DNA of 64,000 bases. It comes from Planctomycetota bacterium. GTDB lineage: Bacteria > Planctomycetota > UBA8742 > UBA2392. The stretch covers positions 1 through 64,000 of the forward strand of contig JADKGX010000005.1 in assembly GCA_016722065.1 (NCBI GenBank). The letters run 5' to 3'. Made by a program: the position numbers and the translations under genes. Shown here piece by piece: positions 8,317 to 17,236 of the stretch; positions within the stretch are counted from its first letter, which is position 1, and the number at the start of each line of letters is the position of its first letter. The notes beneath the pieces were generated by a model, which was given only the letters and a program-made list of their open reading frames with translations, was not told the DNA's origin and searched no databases.

Positions 8317-8907
8317 GTGCCAACTCCGTACGACATCATTGGTGAAGAAGGCTTCACGCGGCTGGTGCGGGCCTTCTATGCCCAGGTACCGGCCGACGAC
8401 ATTCTGGGCCCGATGTACCCGGCCGCCGACATGGCCGGGGCCGAGAACCGGCTGCGGTTGTTTTTGCTGTTTCGTTTTGGCGGGCCCGAAACCTATGTCG
8501 AACTTCGCGGGCACCCAAGGCTGCGCATGCGGCACGCGCCGTTTGCCCTGGACGTGCGCGCGGCCGAACGCTGGCTGCAGTTGATGAGTAACGCACTGGA
8601 TGCCTGCGGCCTGCCCGACGCCGTGCAGGCCGAACTGCGGACGTTCTTTCGGGAAACAGCCCACTTTCTGATCAACCAGGGCGATGCCCCGGCCGAGCCG
8701 CAGGTGGTGCTTGGGTTTGTGGATGCCGACAGCGGCCAGGAGATCGGCGAAGTGACTGTACTCAAGCGCCAGGTCGCCGGCGGCTTTGAGCCCGGCACCC
8801 GGTTTGGGCTTTCAGGCCAGGCCTTTGTGCTGGTGCGGGCCGAGCCAGTGCCGGCCGGCGACAGCGAACGCGTACGGATGTACGTTCAACGCCAGGAGCA
8901 GCCTTGA
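8317..8907 (+). CDS. Group II truncated haemoglobin (GlbO-like) with C-terminal extension
   Basis: A 196-residue protein with a GTG start. Residues 1-120 match group II (trHbO) globins closely: distal-side Tyr21 in 'AFYAQV', 'YPAADMAGAENRL', the signature 'RGHPRLRMRHAPF' with proximal His73, and Trp86 at the G8 position. Such proteins bind haem and act in O2, NO or peroxide chemistry. Unusually, about 75 further residues (122-196) follow; they look beta-rich and hydrophilic ('QVVLGFVDADSGQEIGEV', 'FVLVRAEPVPAG') and match no domain I recognise. The stop overlaps the TTG start of the PLP enzyme by 4 bp, so the two are translationally coupled. Confidence 0.88.
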   Translation: MPTPYDIIGEEGFTRLVRAFYAQVPADDILGPMYPAADMAGAENRLRLFLLFRFGGPETYVELRGHPRLRMRHAPFALDVRAAERWLQLMSNALDACGLPDAVQAELRTFFRETAHFLINQGDAPAEPQVVLGFVDADSGQEIGEVTVLKRQVAGGFEPGTRFGLSGQAFVLVRAEPVPAGDSERVRMYVQRQEQP

Positions 8908-9854
8908 ACGTCACTTTTGCCGACATCGAATCTGCCGCAGCGCGCCTGCAGGGCCAGGCCAACCGCACGCCTGTGTTCACATCGCGCAGCGCCGACGAAC
9001 TGGTGGGTGCCAGGCTGTTCTTCAAGTGCGAGAACTTTCAGCGTGTGGGAGCCTTCAAGTTTCGCGGGGCCTTCAATGCGCTGAGTCAATTCAGCCCCGC
9101 GCAGCGCAGGGCCGGCGTGCTGACATGGTCCAGCGGCAACCATGCCCAGGCGATTGCACTGGCCGGGCGGCTGCTGGATATTCCGCGCACGATTGTCATG
9201 CCCCAGGACGCGCCAGCGGTCAAGTTGACGGCCACGCGGGCCTACGGTGCAGAGGTAGTGCTTTACGACAAGCACGCCACGACACGCGAAACTCTTGGCC
9301 GCGAACTGGCAGCCCAGCGCGGAATGACGATCATTCCGCCCTACGATCACCCGCACATCGTGGCCGGTCAGGGCACCGCGGCCATGGAGTTGATCGAAGA
9401 GGTGGAAAGCCTGGATGCGCTGGTTGCGCCCTTGGGCGGTGGGGGGCTTCTGTCTGGCTGCGCTGTGGCGACGCGACACTTGCTGCCCCAGGCAAAGGTG
9501 TACGGTGCAGAGCCCGCGCTGGCCGATGACGGGGCGCGCAGTTTTCGCAGCGGTCGGATAGAAACCGTGAGCAACCCGCAAACTGTTGCCGATGGCGCAC
9601 GCACGCCCAGCCTGGGCGAGTTGACTTTTGCGCTGATCCGCCAGCACGTGACGGACGTAGTTACAGTGACCGAGGAAAGCATTCTGCGCGCCATGCTGTT
9701 TCTGTGGGAACGCATGAAGCTGGTCGTGGAGCCAACAGGCGCACTGGGTCTGGCGGCCTTGATGCAAGGGGCGCTGAAACTGCCCGGGCAACGCGTGGGC
9801 ATTGTTGTCAGCGGCGGCAACGTGGACCTGGCGGCAATGAAGAACTGGGTTTGA
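8904..9854 (+). CDS. PLP-dependent threonine/serine dehydratase or 3-hydroxyaspartate ammonia-lyase
   Basis: A 316-residue fold-type II PLP enzyme with no C-terminal ACT domain, so not a biosynthetic IlvA. The PLP lysine is K52 in 'GAFKFRGA'; 'SSGNHAQAIA' contacts the substrate carboxylate, and 'GGGGLLSG' (about 176-183) binds the cofactor phosphate. The stretch 'IIPPYDHPHIVAGQGTAA' and overall pattern resemble serine racemase and threo-3-hydroxy-L-aspartate ammonia-lyase (Sry1) more than TdcB. The TTG start overlaps the globin stop by 4 bp. Exact substrate is undecided among L-threonine, L-serine and 3-hydroxyaspartate. Confidence 0.9.
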   Translation: MNVTFADIESAAARLQGQANRTPVFTSRSADELVGARLFFKCENFQRVGAFKFRGAFNALSQFSPAQRRAGVLTWSSGNHAQAIALAGRLLDIPRTIVMPQDAPAVKLTATRAYGAEVVLYDKHATTRETLGRELAAQRGMTIIPPYDHPHIVAGQGTAAMELIEEVESLDALVAPLGGGGLLSGCAVATRHLLPQAKVYGAEPALADDGARSFRSGRIETVSNPQTVADGARTPSLGELTFALIRQHVTDVVTVTEESILRAMLFLWERMKLVVEPTGALGLAALMQGALKLPGQRVGIVVSGGNVDLAAMKNWV

Positions 9855-9860
9855 CCCGGC

Positions 9861-12308
9861 CTAGCGCGGGCGCTTGAGTTGCAGGTCGTAGGCTACACGC
9901 GCAAAGTCGGAACTGAGCTCGCCGGTCGACTTGCCGATCTCGATCATCAGGTCGCAAACGTCCCACAGCCGGCCTTCAAGGGCCCGCTGGGCGTAATCCA
10001 GTGCAGCTGCGGCCTTGATTTCGAGCGCGCGTTCGTTTTTGGGTGATTCCACAAGCACAGCATCGGCCTGGGCCATGGCGCGCAGCAAACCGTCTTTGGC
10101 CACGGGCAGGTGTTTTTCTTCCTTCGATGCATCCAGCGTGTTTCGCGCAGTGGTCAACATGCGGTCCAGTTTGCGCGCCAGCGCCCTGGCCTCGTCGTCG
10201 GCCAGGCGCATGTTGCGAATATCGACCTGGGCCGACTTGATGTGATCCAGCCCCTGGCGGGCCGTGGCGTCGTCGGTGTCTACGGTAAGCACCTTCTGGA
10301 ATTTCTCTTTGGCTTCATCGAGGACCGCTTCGGCCTCTGTGTACTTTGCGTCCTGGGCCAGTTCCTTCCATTTAGCCAGCAACTCGACACCTTCGTCGTT
10401 GGCGCCAAGGACGCGCAGGCGTTCCTGCTGGTTCAGGTAAAACAGCGTGCCGGCAATGCCGCCAGCCAGCAGCACAAACATCATCAACACGCCAATGACT
10501 TCTTTGCGGTGGCGGCCGATCCACTTGGCTGCAAGGCGGAAGGCCGAATATTCCACGGCGCCCAGGGCGCGGCCTTCCGTGAAGCTGCGAACGTTATCGG
10601 CCAATTCTTTTGCCGTGCCGACGCGATCGTGCGGTTCTTTCTGCAGGCACTTCATGCACAGGCGTTCAAGTTCGGCGGGGACTTCGGCCAGCGTGTTACG
10701 CTCCGAAGGCTTGAGCGGCATCATTTCCCGGACTTGTTCCAGCACTTCGTCCGAGTTCTTGCCGGTCCAGGGCGAGCGCATGGACAGCATTTCGTACAGG
10801 ATCACGCCCAGGCTGAAGATGTCCGTGGACACGCCCATTTTCTCGACATCGCCACGGGCTTGTTCCGGGGCCATGTAGCTGGGGGTGCCGATAACCGCGC
10901 CAATCATGGTATGCGCGCTGCCGCCCTCGAGGCGGTCGGTCATTACGATCTTGTCGGTGGGCCGGGCCAGTTCCTTGCCCACAATCTTGCCCACACCCCA
11001 GTCCATGACCTGCACTTCGCCGAATTTGCCCACCATGATGTTAGCGGGCTTGAGGTCGCGGTGAATCACGCCGCGGTTGTGGGCAAAGGCCATGCCTTCA
11101 CAGATCTTGATGAATATGTCCAGCAGCCGCAGCAGCGGATAGTCGCGCTGGGTGTCGCGGTTGCCTTCGCGCAGCTTCAACAGCACTTCCGACAGCGACA
11201 GGCCTTCCACGTACTTCATGGTGAAGTACAGGTTGCCAGCACCGTCTACGCCCATTTCGTGGACGGGCACAATGTTGGGGTGTTCCAGCTGGCCGGTAAT
11301 CTGGGCTTCTTCAAGAAAGCGTTCCACCACGTCGCGGCGGCCCAGCAGTTCCTTGCGCAAGACCTTCAGCGCGACACTGCGGCGCAATTCGGTGTCTTCA
11401 ACTTCCAGCACTTTGCCCATGCCGCCGCGCGCGATTTCGCGAATCACCACATAGCGTTTGCGTTCTGCCGCTGCATCGGGTTGCAGGTGCGCCACGCTGC
11501 TCATCATCTTGTCGCTGACCAGCTTTACGCCGTCGCCAATGCCCATTTGCTGGCGCACCTGTGCGATCGTCACTTCACTGGCCTGGATGATTGTGCCGGC
11601 GGCCACGATCTTTTCTGTGGCGGCAAGTTCGTCGTCTACTTCGTCGGCATAGGACCAGTTGTCGGCCGGTGCCTTGCCCTTGCCCGTGGTTTTGTTGGTG
11701 GTGGACCGGCCGGTACCACTGCGGCTGTCTTCGACTGTGCTGGTCTTCTTGCGGTCGGTGGTGTTCTGGCCACTGTCGCGCGGCGACATTTTGTCTGTGG
11801 GCTTCTGGTCTTGCGGCACGGGGCCCGTGGGCCGGCGTGAGGTAGTGGGGATACCCTGGTTCTGGCGCGCTGTGCTGGTGACCTCTTCTTCTTCATCCAT
11901 GTCATCGCTGCTTACGGCCTCCAGACCGTCGTCCATGTCGCCGGAATCCGGGATCAACGTGGCGTCGGACGCCTGCAAAGGCGGCGCATCGGGGCGACCC
12001 AGCGATTGCGGAATATAGGCAGGTGCTGCCGGTTGCGGCTCGATGCGTCGCGGGGGCATGGCTGGCATGGCTGAAGCGATGGGCGCCGGTGCCGAACCGG
12101 CCAGCATGCGCTGCATCAGCAGGTCACCCTGCTGCTTGGTCACCACGCCCTTGTAAACGAACAAGGTCTGCATGGTCAGGTCCTTCTGCTGGGACCTGCG
12201 CCGCTGCAGCTCGGTGCGCATGGATTCGGCCTCAAGTGCCGATACGACCTGGCACTCAAGGGCGAAGTTCAAAAAGGCTTCGTCAATTTCAGCCTGCGAT
12301 TGCGCCAT
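9861..12308 (-). CDS. Membrane Ser/Thr protein kinase
   Basis: An 815-residue Hanks-type kinase. Residues 1-70 form a short helical domain; 75-215 are a Pro/Ser/Thr/Asp-rich linker; the kinase domain is about 286-580. It has the Gly loop 'IARGGMGKV' (292-300), Lys315, Glu334, 'HRDLKPAN' with Asp418, 'DWG' (436-438) in place of DFG, and 'APEQ' near 480. One membrane segment (about 604-625) is followed by roughly 190 mostly helical, coiled-coil or TPR-like residues, expected outside the cytoplasm. An in-frame ATG at 12413 would add 35 residues. The multi-PDZ protease lies upstream on the same strand. All catalytic residues are present, so it should be active. Confidence 0.93.
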   Translation of the reverse strand: MAQSQAEIDEAFLNFALECQVVSALEAESMRTELQRRRSQQKDLTMQTLFVYKGVVTKQQGDLLMQRMLAGSAPAPIASAMPAMPPRRIEPQPAAPAYIPQSLGRPDAPPLQASDATLIPDSGDMDDGLEAVSSDDMDEEEEVTSTARQNQGIPTTSRRPTGPVPQDQKPTDKMSPRDSGQNTTDRKKTSTVEDSRSGTGRSTTNKTTGKGKAPADNWSYADEVDDELAATEKIVAAGTIIQASEVTIAQVRQQMGIGDGVKLVSDKMMSSVAHLQPDAAAERKRYVVIREIARGGMGKVLEVEDTELRRSVALKVLRKELLGRRDVVERFLEEAQITGQLEHPNIVPVHEMGVDGAGNLYFTMKYVEGLSLSEVLLKLREGNRDTQRDYPLLRLLDIFIKICEGMAFAHNRGVIHRDLKPANIMVGKFGEVQVMDWGVGKIVGKELARPTDKIVMTDRLEGGSAHTMIGAVIGTPSYMAPEQARGDVEKMGVSTDIFSLGVILYEMLSMRSPWTGKNSDEVLEQVREMMPLKPSERNTLAEVPAELERLCMKCLQKEPHDRVGTAKELADNVRSFTEGRALGAVEYSAFRLAAKWIGRHRKEVIGVLMMFVLLAGGIAGTLFYLNQQERLRVLGANDEGVELLAKWKELAQDAKYTEAEAVLDEAKEKFQKVLTVDTDDATARQGLDHIKSAQVDIRNMRLADDEARALARKLDRMLTTARNTLDASKEEKHLPVAKDGLLRAMAQADAVLVESPKNERALEIKAAAALDYAQRALEGRLWDVCDLMIEIGKSTGELSSDFARVAYDLQLKRPR

Positions 12309-12468
12309 GGCCCGTACCGACGGATCCCTTAGGTCGAAGTGCCTGCCACTGTCAGCCCACACAGCTTCGGTGGGACGCGGTGATACCCTTTGCCCCGCGC
12401 CACGATGATACACCGTTGCGACTACCTTTGCATCGCAATCACAGACGACGCAACTCGTTACATGAAAC

Positions 12469-15330
12469 CTAGCGCAGATCCTTCAAAAGCTCGTCAAGAA
12501 TCGTCCCTACGCGCTGTGAAGGTAAAGCAAATGTACGTGTTCTGTCGGCCCGCGCAATGTTGAGACCAATCACATTTCCGTCCAGGTCGTAAACTGGGCT
12601 GCCCTGTTGGCTGGGCAGAACCACCCCGTCGTGCTGGATCACCTTGCTGAAATGGGTGTACCGGTCGTTGATCGGGCCCTTCACGTTGGGGCGCCCTCCA
12701 CCCGGTGGCGGCGGGGGGGCGTCTTGCTCTGCCAATTCGACTTCCAGTTGCACGTCCTTGCCGCCACGACGCAGTGTCAGGGTAACCCGATCACCGACCT
12801 TGTGGCCGTTGACCGCCGCATCCAGACCCTTCTGGTCGCTGATGGCAATGTCGTCCAGCTTGAGCAGAATCTCGCCTGATCCAACACCAGCCAGTTCCGC
12901 GGGCGAGCCCGCCCGCACAAAGCCGATTTCTGCCCCGCCATCTTTGGCTTTGCAGCCTTGTATTCCCAATTCGGGCTTGCCGGTGCCTTTGCTGGGCGCC
13001 TGCTGACCCAATGCCTGGGCGCGAGGCATCAGGGTTATCTTGAGTTCCACGGACTTGCCGTCTCGCAGCACCTCCAGCGTGATTGTTTCGTCCGGGCGTC
13101 GGCTTTGAATCATGGCCACCATGCTGGGGTAGTCCGCCACCGCCTGTCCTTCCAGCTTGCGCACGATGTCACCGACCTTCAGGCCGCCTTTGTCGGCTGG
13201 CTGGCCGGGCGTGACGCTGCTGATTTCTGCACCGCCGCCGGCCGCGTCTTTGGCGCCGATACCCATAAAGGGGCCGTTAGGGTCGGGCTCGCCGACAATC
13301 TTGTCGGTGTCGTAATCTGGCAAGGCCACAAAGCCATGTGCCAATGCCCTGCCCTTGGCATCCACTGTGGCCAGCATGGTGCCAATCGGCGGCACTTCGA
13401 CAGGGCGGGCGGTAAACGTGACCACCTTCTGAAACGTGCGGGCGACTTTGATGACCGCAAGATCGAACCGGTCATTTCGGGCTACAATGGTTGCCTCCAG
13501 GGCCTCGGTTCCGTCCAGCAGCTCCAGTTTGTCGCCGGGATCAAGCTGGCTGGCCTTGGTGACCAACAGACCCTCCTTGCGCACTACGGTGGCAAAAGCG
13601 ATCTGCTTACCCTTCTGGCGCAGCGGAAACACCGTGCCCAGGGACTTTTCAGCCAGGGTCTTTTCCCACAGGGCCAGCAACTTTGCGCCTTGCTTCCACT
13701 CATCACGGCCCAATGTGCTGCCCGGCCCGCCAACATCGCCCGTGGAGTAGCTGAACTTGATCAGCTCGCGCGAAAAGCCGCGCTTGACCTCCAGTACCGT
13801 TTCGCCCTGGCCACTGGCCAGCATCATCGCGTTGGCAAAATCGACCGCGCCTTCCACCTTGGTGTCGCCGACCTTGACGATTACGTCATTGAGCTTCAGC
13901 CCGGCGTTGAACGCCAGGCCACCCTCGGCTGTTTCCATGATGCGCGCGCCGCCCTGGCCGAACACGCGGGCGCCAAACGCGGGCACCGTCAATTTCACGT
14001 CCACGCGCTTGCCGGCACGCTTCAGGCGCAGCGGGTCGTTTTCGGTGATGCCTTTTTCGATCACCCAATCGACCCAGTCTGTGGCGCGTTCCATCTTGGC
14101 GTTTCCAATGCGTTCAATGATATCGCCCGAGACCATTCCGGCTTTGTCGGCTGGCGAGTTCGGAATCACTTCATCGGCCCGCAGCCCGGCGGCAAAGCGC
14201 ACGGTCAGGCCCAGCAGGGGCTTCAGGCTGGCCTTGCGGCCGGCGTCCATCCAGTCTTTGAACTCTTTGCGGTTGCGAATCGGGTCCAGGTCCGTGTCTT
14301 CGGCGGCATGGGCCATGTCGTTCCAGCCAGCGTCGGTGGAGCGTTTCAGGGCCGCAATGGCTTTGAGCGCTGCGTCTTCGGCCTCTTTGCCCCTGAGCGA
14401 GCCCGAGTACAAGGAATAGGCGCAGGCCGCGTTGTAAAGCACCTCCGGTGGGCGCTTGGCGGGTTTGAGCAATTCGTCAAACAACTCACACGAGCGCTTG
14501 AGTTTGCGGTCTTGCAGGCTCTTGGTCGCTTCTTCGTACTTTTTGGGCTCGTCACCGGTCAACGCGCCTTCGACTGCTTTGCCGACACCGCTGCCCCATT
14601 GCGGGCCTGCGGCGTTGCCAAAGCCCTTTTTGTCGCGCAGGTCCTTGAGCATGTCCCGGTAGGGCACGCTGGGCGTGACATTGTTGATCGTGACGTTGTT
14701 GGTTTGGATCGATTGGTTGATGGCAATAATCTCGCCGGCCAGGTTGAACACCGGGCCGCCGGAATCGCCGCTGATTACCGGGGCGTCCATCACGATCATG
14801 CCGCGGCCGTTATCGGGTACCAGGCATCGGCCCGCGCGCACCACGGCGTCGCGCCCGGGTTCGGGCCCCAGCGGGTGGCCCATGGCAACCAGCCATTCGC
14901 CGCTAACCACTTTGGAAGCGTCCCCCAGGGGGCAAAACGGCAACTTCTTGCCCTTGGTGTCGGCTTTGATCAGCCCGTAATCCCAGGCTTCATGCCAGCC
15001 GTAGGTCTCAGCATCCAGGGTTTCGCCACCGAACAGAATGATGCGGCACTTGGTGCCGGGTTTGGAGCCGGTGACGTGCCCTGCGGTGCTGATCCAGCCA
15101 TCGTCGCTGATCAGGCACCCGGAACCCGAACTGTTGCTCATGCGCACGGCAACCACACTGGACCGCACTTTGGCGCTGACCTGCTGCACACGTTTTTGAA
15201 GTTCAAGGTAATCGGAAAACTGTTTGGCGGGCTGGCCCGGGGCCGATTGCGCCTGTGGCGCCAGCATTGCCCCGAACAGCAGGCTGCCCAACAACAGGGT
15301 ACGCAGCAACATCGCCGACACGCGCTTCAT
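12469..15330 (-). CDS. Secreted trypsin-like serine protease with four PDZ domains and a decayed second protease domain
   Basis: A 953-residue protein. An N-terminal signal peptide (about 1-29) precedes a trypsin-like domain with His85 in 'TAGHV', Asp117 in 'WDYGL' and Ser190 in 'GDSGGPV'. A TPR-like segment (about 270-370, 'DTDLDPIRNRKEF') and two PDZ domains (about 375-520) follow. Residues about 560-680 resemble a second protease N-half ('FDLAVIKV') with no catalytic His. Two more PDZ domains (about 690-865) come next, and a C-terminal half (about 890-950) has 'SQQGSPVYDLDGNVIGLN', where the catalytic Ser is replaced. The start at 15330 follows a GGGGA SD and gives the signal peptide. Likely a periplasmic quality-control or regulatory protease (DegP/HtrA-like logic). 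Confidence 0.9.
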   Translation of the reverse strand: MKRVSAMLLRTLLLGSLLFGAMLAPQAQSAPGQPAKQFSDYLELQKRVQQVSAKVRSSVVAVRMSNSSGSGCLISDDGWISTAGHVTGSKPGTKCRIILFGGETLDAETYGWHEAWDYGLIKADTKGKKLPFCPLGDASKVVSGEWLVAMGHPLGPEPGRDAVVRAGRCLVPDNGRGMIVMDAPVISGDSGGPVFNLAGEIIAINQSIQTNNVTINNVTPSVPYRDMLKDLRDKKGFGNAAGPQWGSGVGKAVEGALTGDEPKKYEEATKSLQDRKLKRSCELFDELLKPAKRPPEVLYNAACAYSLYSGSLRGKEAEDAALKAIAALKRSTDAGWNDMAHAAEDTDLDPIRNRKEFKDWMDAGRKASLKPLLGLTVRFAAGLRADEVIPNSPADKAGMVSGDIIERIGNAKMERATDWVDWVIEKGITENDPLRLKRAGKRVDVKLTVPAFGARVFGQGGARIMETAEGGLAFNAGLKLNDVIVKVGDTKVEGAVDFANAMMLASGQGETVLEVKRGFSRELIKFSYSTGDVGGPGSTLGRDEWKQGAKLLALWEKTLAEKSLGTVFPLRQKGKQIAFATVVRKEGLLVTKASQLDPGDKLELLDGTEALEATIVARNDRFDLAVIKVARTFQKVVTFTARPVEVPPIGTMLATVDAKGRALAHGFVALPDYDTDKIVGEPDPNGPFMGIGAKDAAGGGAEISSVTPGQPADKGGLKVGDIVRKLEGQAVADYPSMVAMIQSRRPDETITLEVLRDGKSVELKITLMPRAQALGQQAPSKGTGKPELGIQGCKAKDGGAEIGFVRAGSPAELAGVGSGEILLKLDDIAISDQKGLDAAVNGHKVGDRVTLTLRRGGKDVQLEVELAEQDAPPPPPGGGRPNVKGPINDRYTHFSKVIQHDGVVLPSQQGSPVYDLDGNVIGLNIARADRTRTFALPSQRVGTILDELLKDLR

Positions 15331-15422
15331 GTGGTTTCCCCAGTGCCCAGGAGGGCCGCAATTTAGCAACCAGCCAACAGGCGTGTGGGCACAATGCCCT
15401 GATTTCTTACTATGAACCGCGC

Positions 15423-15857
15423 ATGACCAAACTGTTTCTCGTACGCCACGCGGAGCCCGTTTCACCTGCCACGTTTGATGGCAGCGACTTTGAACGCCCC
15501 TTGAGCCCGCGTGGCCGGAAACAGGCGCTGTGGACGGCCCACAAACTCAAGGCCAGCGGCGCCCTGGAAGTGCTTTCGTCACCACTGGCGCGGTGCCTGC
15601 AAACGGCCCAGGTGATCGCACAGGAACTTGGTCTGCAAGTGGCGGTAGATGATTCGCTGCACATTGCCCGGGTGTTTCAAGCGCAGCCCGACGGAATCTC
15701 GCGAGTTTACGTGGCCCACAGCAACAACATTCCCGTGGCACTGGACCAACTGGGCGTGGATTGTAATGCCTGCGGCCACGCCAGTTGCTGGACCGTGGAC
15801 CTGGATGAACAAGGAAAAGTGCTGCGGGCGGAGTACTTGCGGTCCGACGGCGGTTGA
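15423..15857 (+). CDS. Histidine phosphatase family protein (SixA-like)
   Basis: A 144-residue protein beginning 'MTKLFLVRHAEPVS'. The phosphohistidine motif is RHA (8-10) instead of RHG, as in SixA. 'LSPRGRKQA' and 'VLSSPLARCLQTAQVI' are further histidine phosphatase signatures, and 'YVAHSNNIPVAL' supplies the second catalytic histidine. SixA removes phosphate from phosphohistidine proteins such as HPt domains or PTS components. The ATG at 15423 places the RHA motif directly at the N-terminus as the family requires. It is divergent from the protease gene, with 92 bp between the starts. Confidence 0.85.
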   Translation: MTKLFLVRHAEPVSPATFDGSDFERPLSPRGRKQALWTAHKLKASGALEVLSSPLARCLQTAQVIAQELGLQVAVDDSLHIARVFQAQPDGISRVYVAHSNNIPVALDQLGVDCNACGHASCWTVDLDEQGKVLRAEYLRSDGG

Positions 15858-15877
15858 TGCCCCGGGGCAGTCGGCAA

Positions 15878-16342
15878 TCAGGGGCTGGTGAAACGGCCCA
15901 GGGAATAGGTGCCGCCCTGCTGCACTTCGACACTGGCTGTGACCTCTTTGTGCGGGGGACTGGACTGGTCGAGTGGGATCCAGCGGCCGTCTTTCAACTG
16001 CGCCACCACCAGCCCGGTTTCTCCGGCGCCTTCAAAGAAGTTCAAGACAAAGGACTCACTGAAGCGCTCCGTTTCATCCAATGGCCGAACGTCGTAGGTC
16101 TGCACGCATTCAAACCCGGCCGGTGCGCCCGCCGGTCGGCCCAGGATTTCACGAAACTGAATCTGCTCTGGCCGCAGCTTTTCCTTGCTGCTGATAACCA
16201 CCGGCTTTGGCGGCGGCGCGCTTTGGCGTTGCCACCAGCCTACACCCAGGGCCAGCACCAGAATCACCAGTGCCAGCGCCGTCATCTTGCGCAGCGGCTT
16301 GTGGGCACGGGCGGGGGGCGACAGAATCGAAGCGCTGTCCAT
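15878..16342 (-). CDS. Single-pass membrane-anchored hypothetical protein
   Basis: A 154-residue protein I do not recognise. After a basic N-terminus ('PPARAHKPLRK') comes one hydrophobic segment ('MTALALVILVLALGVGWW', about 20-37), a short Pro linker, and about 110 residues with beta-strands ('RFSESFVLNFFE', 'TGLVVAQLKDGRWIPL') that probably lie outside the cytoplasm. The ATG at 16342 was chosen because it directly precedes the basic and hydrophobic segment. It converges on the histidine phosphatase gene and is divergent from the enoyl-CoA hydratase gene, with 24 bp between the starts. Confidence 0.7.
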   Translation of the reverse strand: MDSASILSPPARAHKPLRKMTALALVILVLALGVGWWQRQSAPPPKPVVISSKEKLRPEQIQFREILGRPAGAPAGFECVQTYDVRPLDETERFSESFVLNFFEGAGETGLVVAQLKDGRWIPLDQSSPPHKEVTASVEVQQGGTYSLGRFTSP

Positions 16343-16366
16343 CGCACCAGTGTAGCGGGAAACAGA

Positions 16367-17146
16367 ATGTCCAAGCAGGGTTTTGACGTGCAAGTGCAAG
16401 CCCGTGTGGCCTCGGTCACGCTGGCCGGGCCGCCATTGAATGTACTGGGCACTGCGTTGCAGAAGGCGCTGGCTGTGGCGGTTGACGCCCTGGCCGCACA
16501 GGACGACGTCAACCTGCTGGTTCTTCAAAGCGGGCTGGAAAACATCTTTTCGGCCGGCGCCGACGTGCGCGAGCACCTGGGGCGCGAAAACGTGCAGCCA
16601 TTGTTACAGGCCGCCCATGGCTTGATGGCCGCGTTGCTGCGTTTTCCGGTGCCGACACTGTGCGCCGTCGACGGCCCCTGCCTTGGCGGGGCGCTGGAGC
16701 TTCTGCTGGCCTGCGACCAGTGGCTGATCAGCGACCGCGCCAGCCTGGGCCTGCCCGAAATTACCCTGGGCTGTTATCCGCCCGCCGCAATCGTGCTGGC
16801 ACCGCAAAAGCTGCCAGCACCCCTGGCCGCGGAGATGATCCAGCACGGCGCCATTTTGCCCGGAGCCGAGTTTGCCGCCCGCAGCGGGGCGAAGCTGACG
16901 CCTACGGCACAGTTTGCCGGAGAGTTGCAGTCATTGGCCAACCACGCCGGCGCTTTGCCCCGAGGGCCGCTGGTGGAAGCCACCCGCCTGTTGCGTGGCG
17001 GCGCTGCGGCGCGCTTTTTGGCGGCAGTTGGCGGTGTGGAAAGCGCTTACCTGGAGCGCCTGCTTGCCCTGCCGGACGCCACGGAAGGCCCCCGGGCATT
17101 TTTGGCGAAATCGAAGCCCCGCTGGAACCACCAATCCCATAGGTAG
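16367..17146 (+). CDS. Enoyl-CoA hydratase/isomerase family protein
   Basis: A 259-residue crotonase-fold protein. Oxyanion-hole elements are 'FSAGAD' (61-66) and 'GPCLGGALE' (103-111); Glu111 and Glu131 (in 'LPEITLG') match the two catalytic glutamates of enoyl-CoA hydratase. The combination of 'FSAGADVREH' and 'LGCYPPAA' recalls cyclohexa-1,5-diene-1-carbonyl-CoA hydratases of aromatic degradation, but no other gene of that pathway is near. The ATG at 16367 follows a GGGA SD. It stands alone, followed 90 bp later by a vWA protein. Substrate is unknown. Confidence 0.85.
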   Translation: MSKQGFDVQVQARVASVTLAGPPLNVLGTALQKALAVAVDALAAQDDVNLLVLQSGLENIFSAGADVREHLGRENVQPLLQAAHGLMAALLRFPVPTLCAVDGPCLGGALELLLACDQWLISDRASLGLPEITLGCYPPAAIVLAPQKLPAPLAAEMIQHGAILPGAEFAARSGAKLTPTAQFAGELQSLANHAGALPRGPLVEATRLLRGGAAARFLAAVGGVESAYLERLLALPDATEGPRAFLAKSKPRWNHQSHR

Positions 17147-17236
17147 TCCGGTGTGTCAGTTGCTAAGCTGGAACCGCCAGAATTTCGGCGGCGAAAGCCC
17201 GCCACCGGCATTGCAGTATCCATGGGAGGAGGACCC

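Noticed and set aside
10110..11840. 576-codon plus-strand open frame opposite the kinase
   Set aside because: Antisense shadow of a gene with all kinase motifs.
12958..15366. 802-codon plus-strand open frame opposite the protease
   Set aside because: Mirror of a GC-rich coding strand; the opposite reading has a signal peptide, catalytic triad and PDZ domains.
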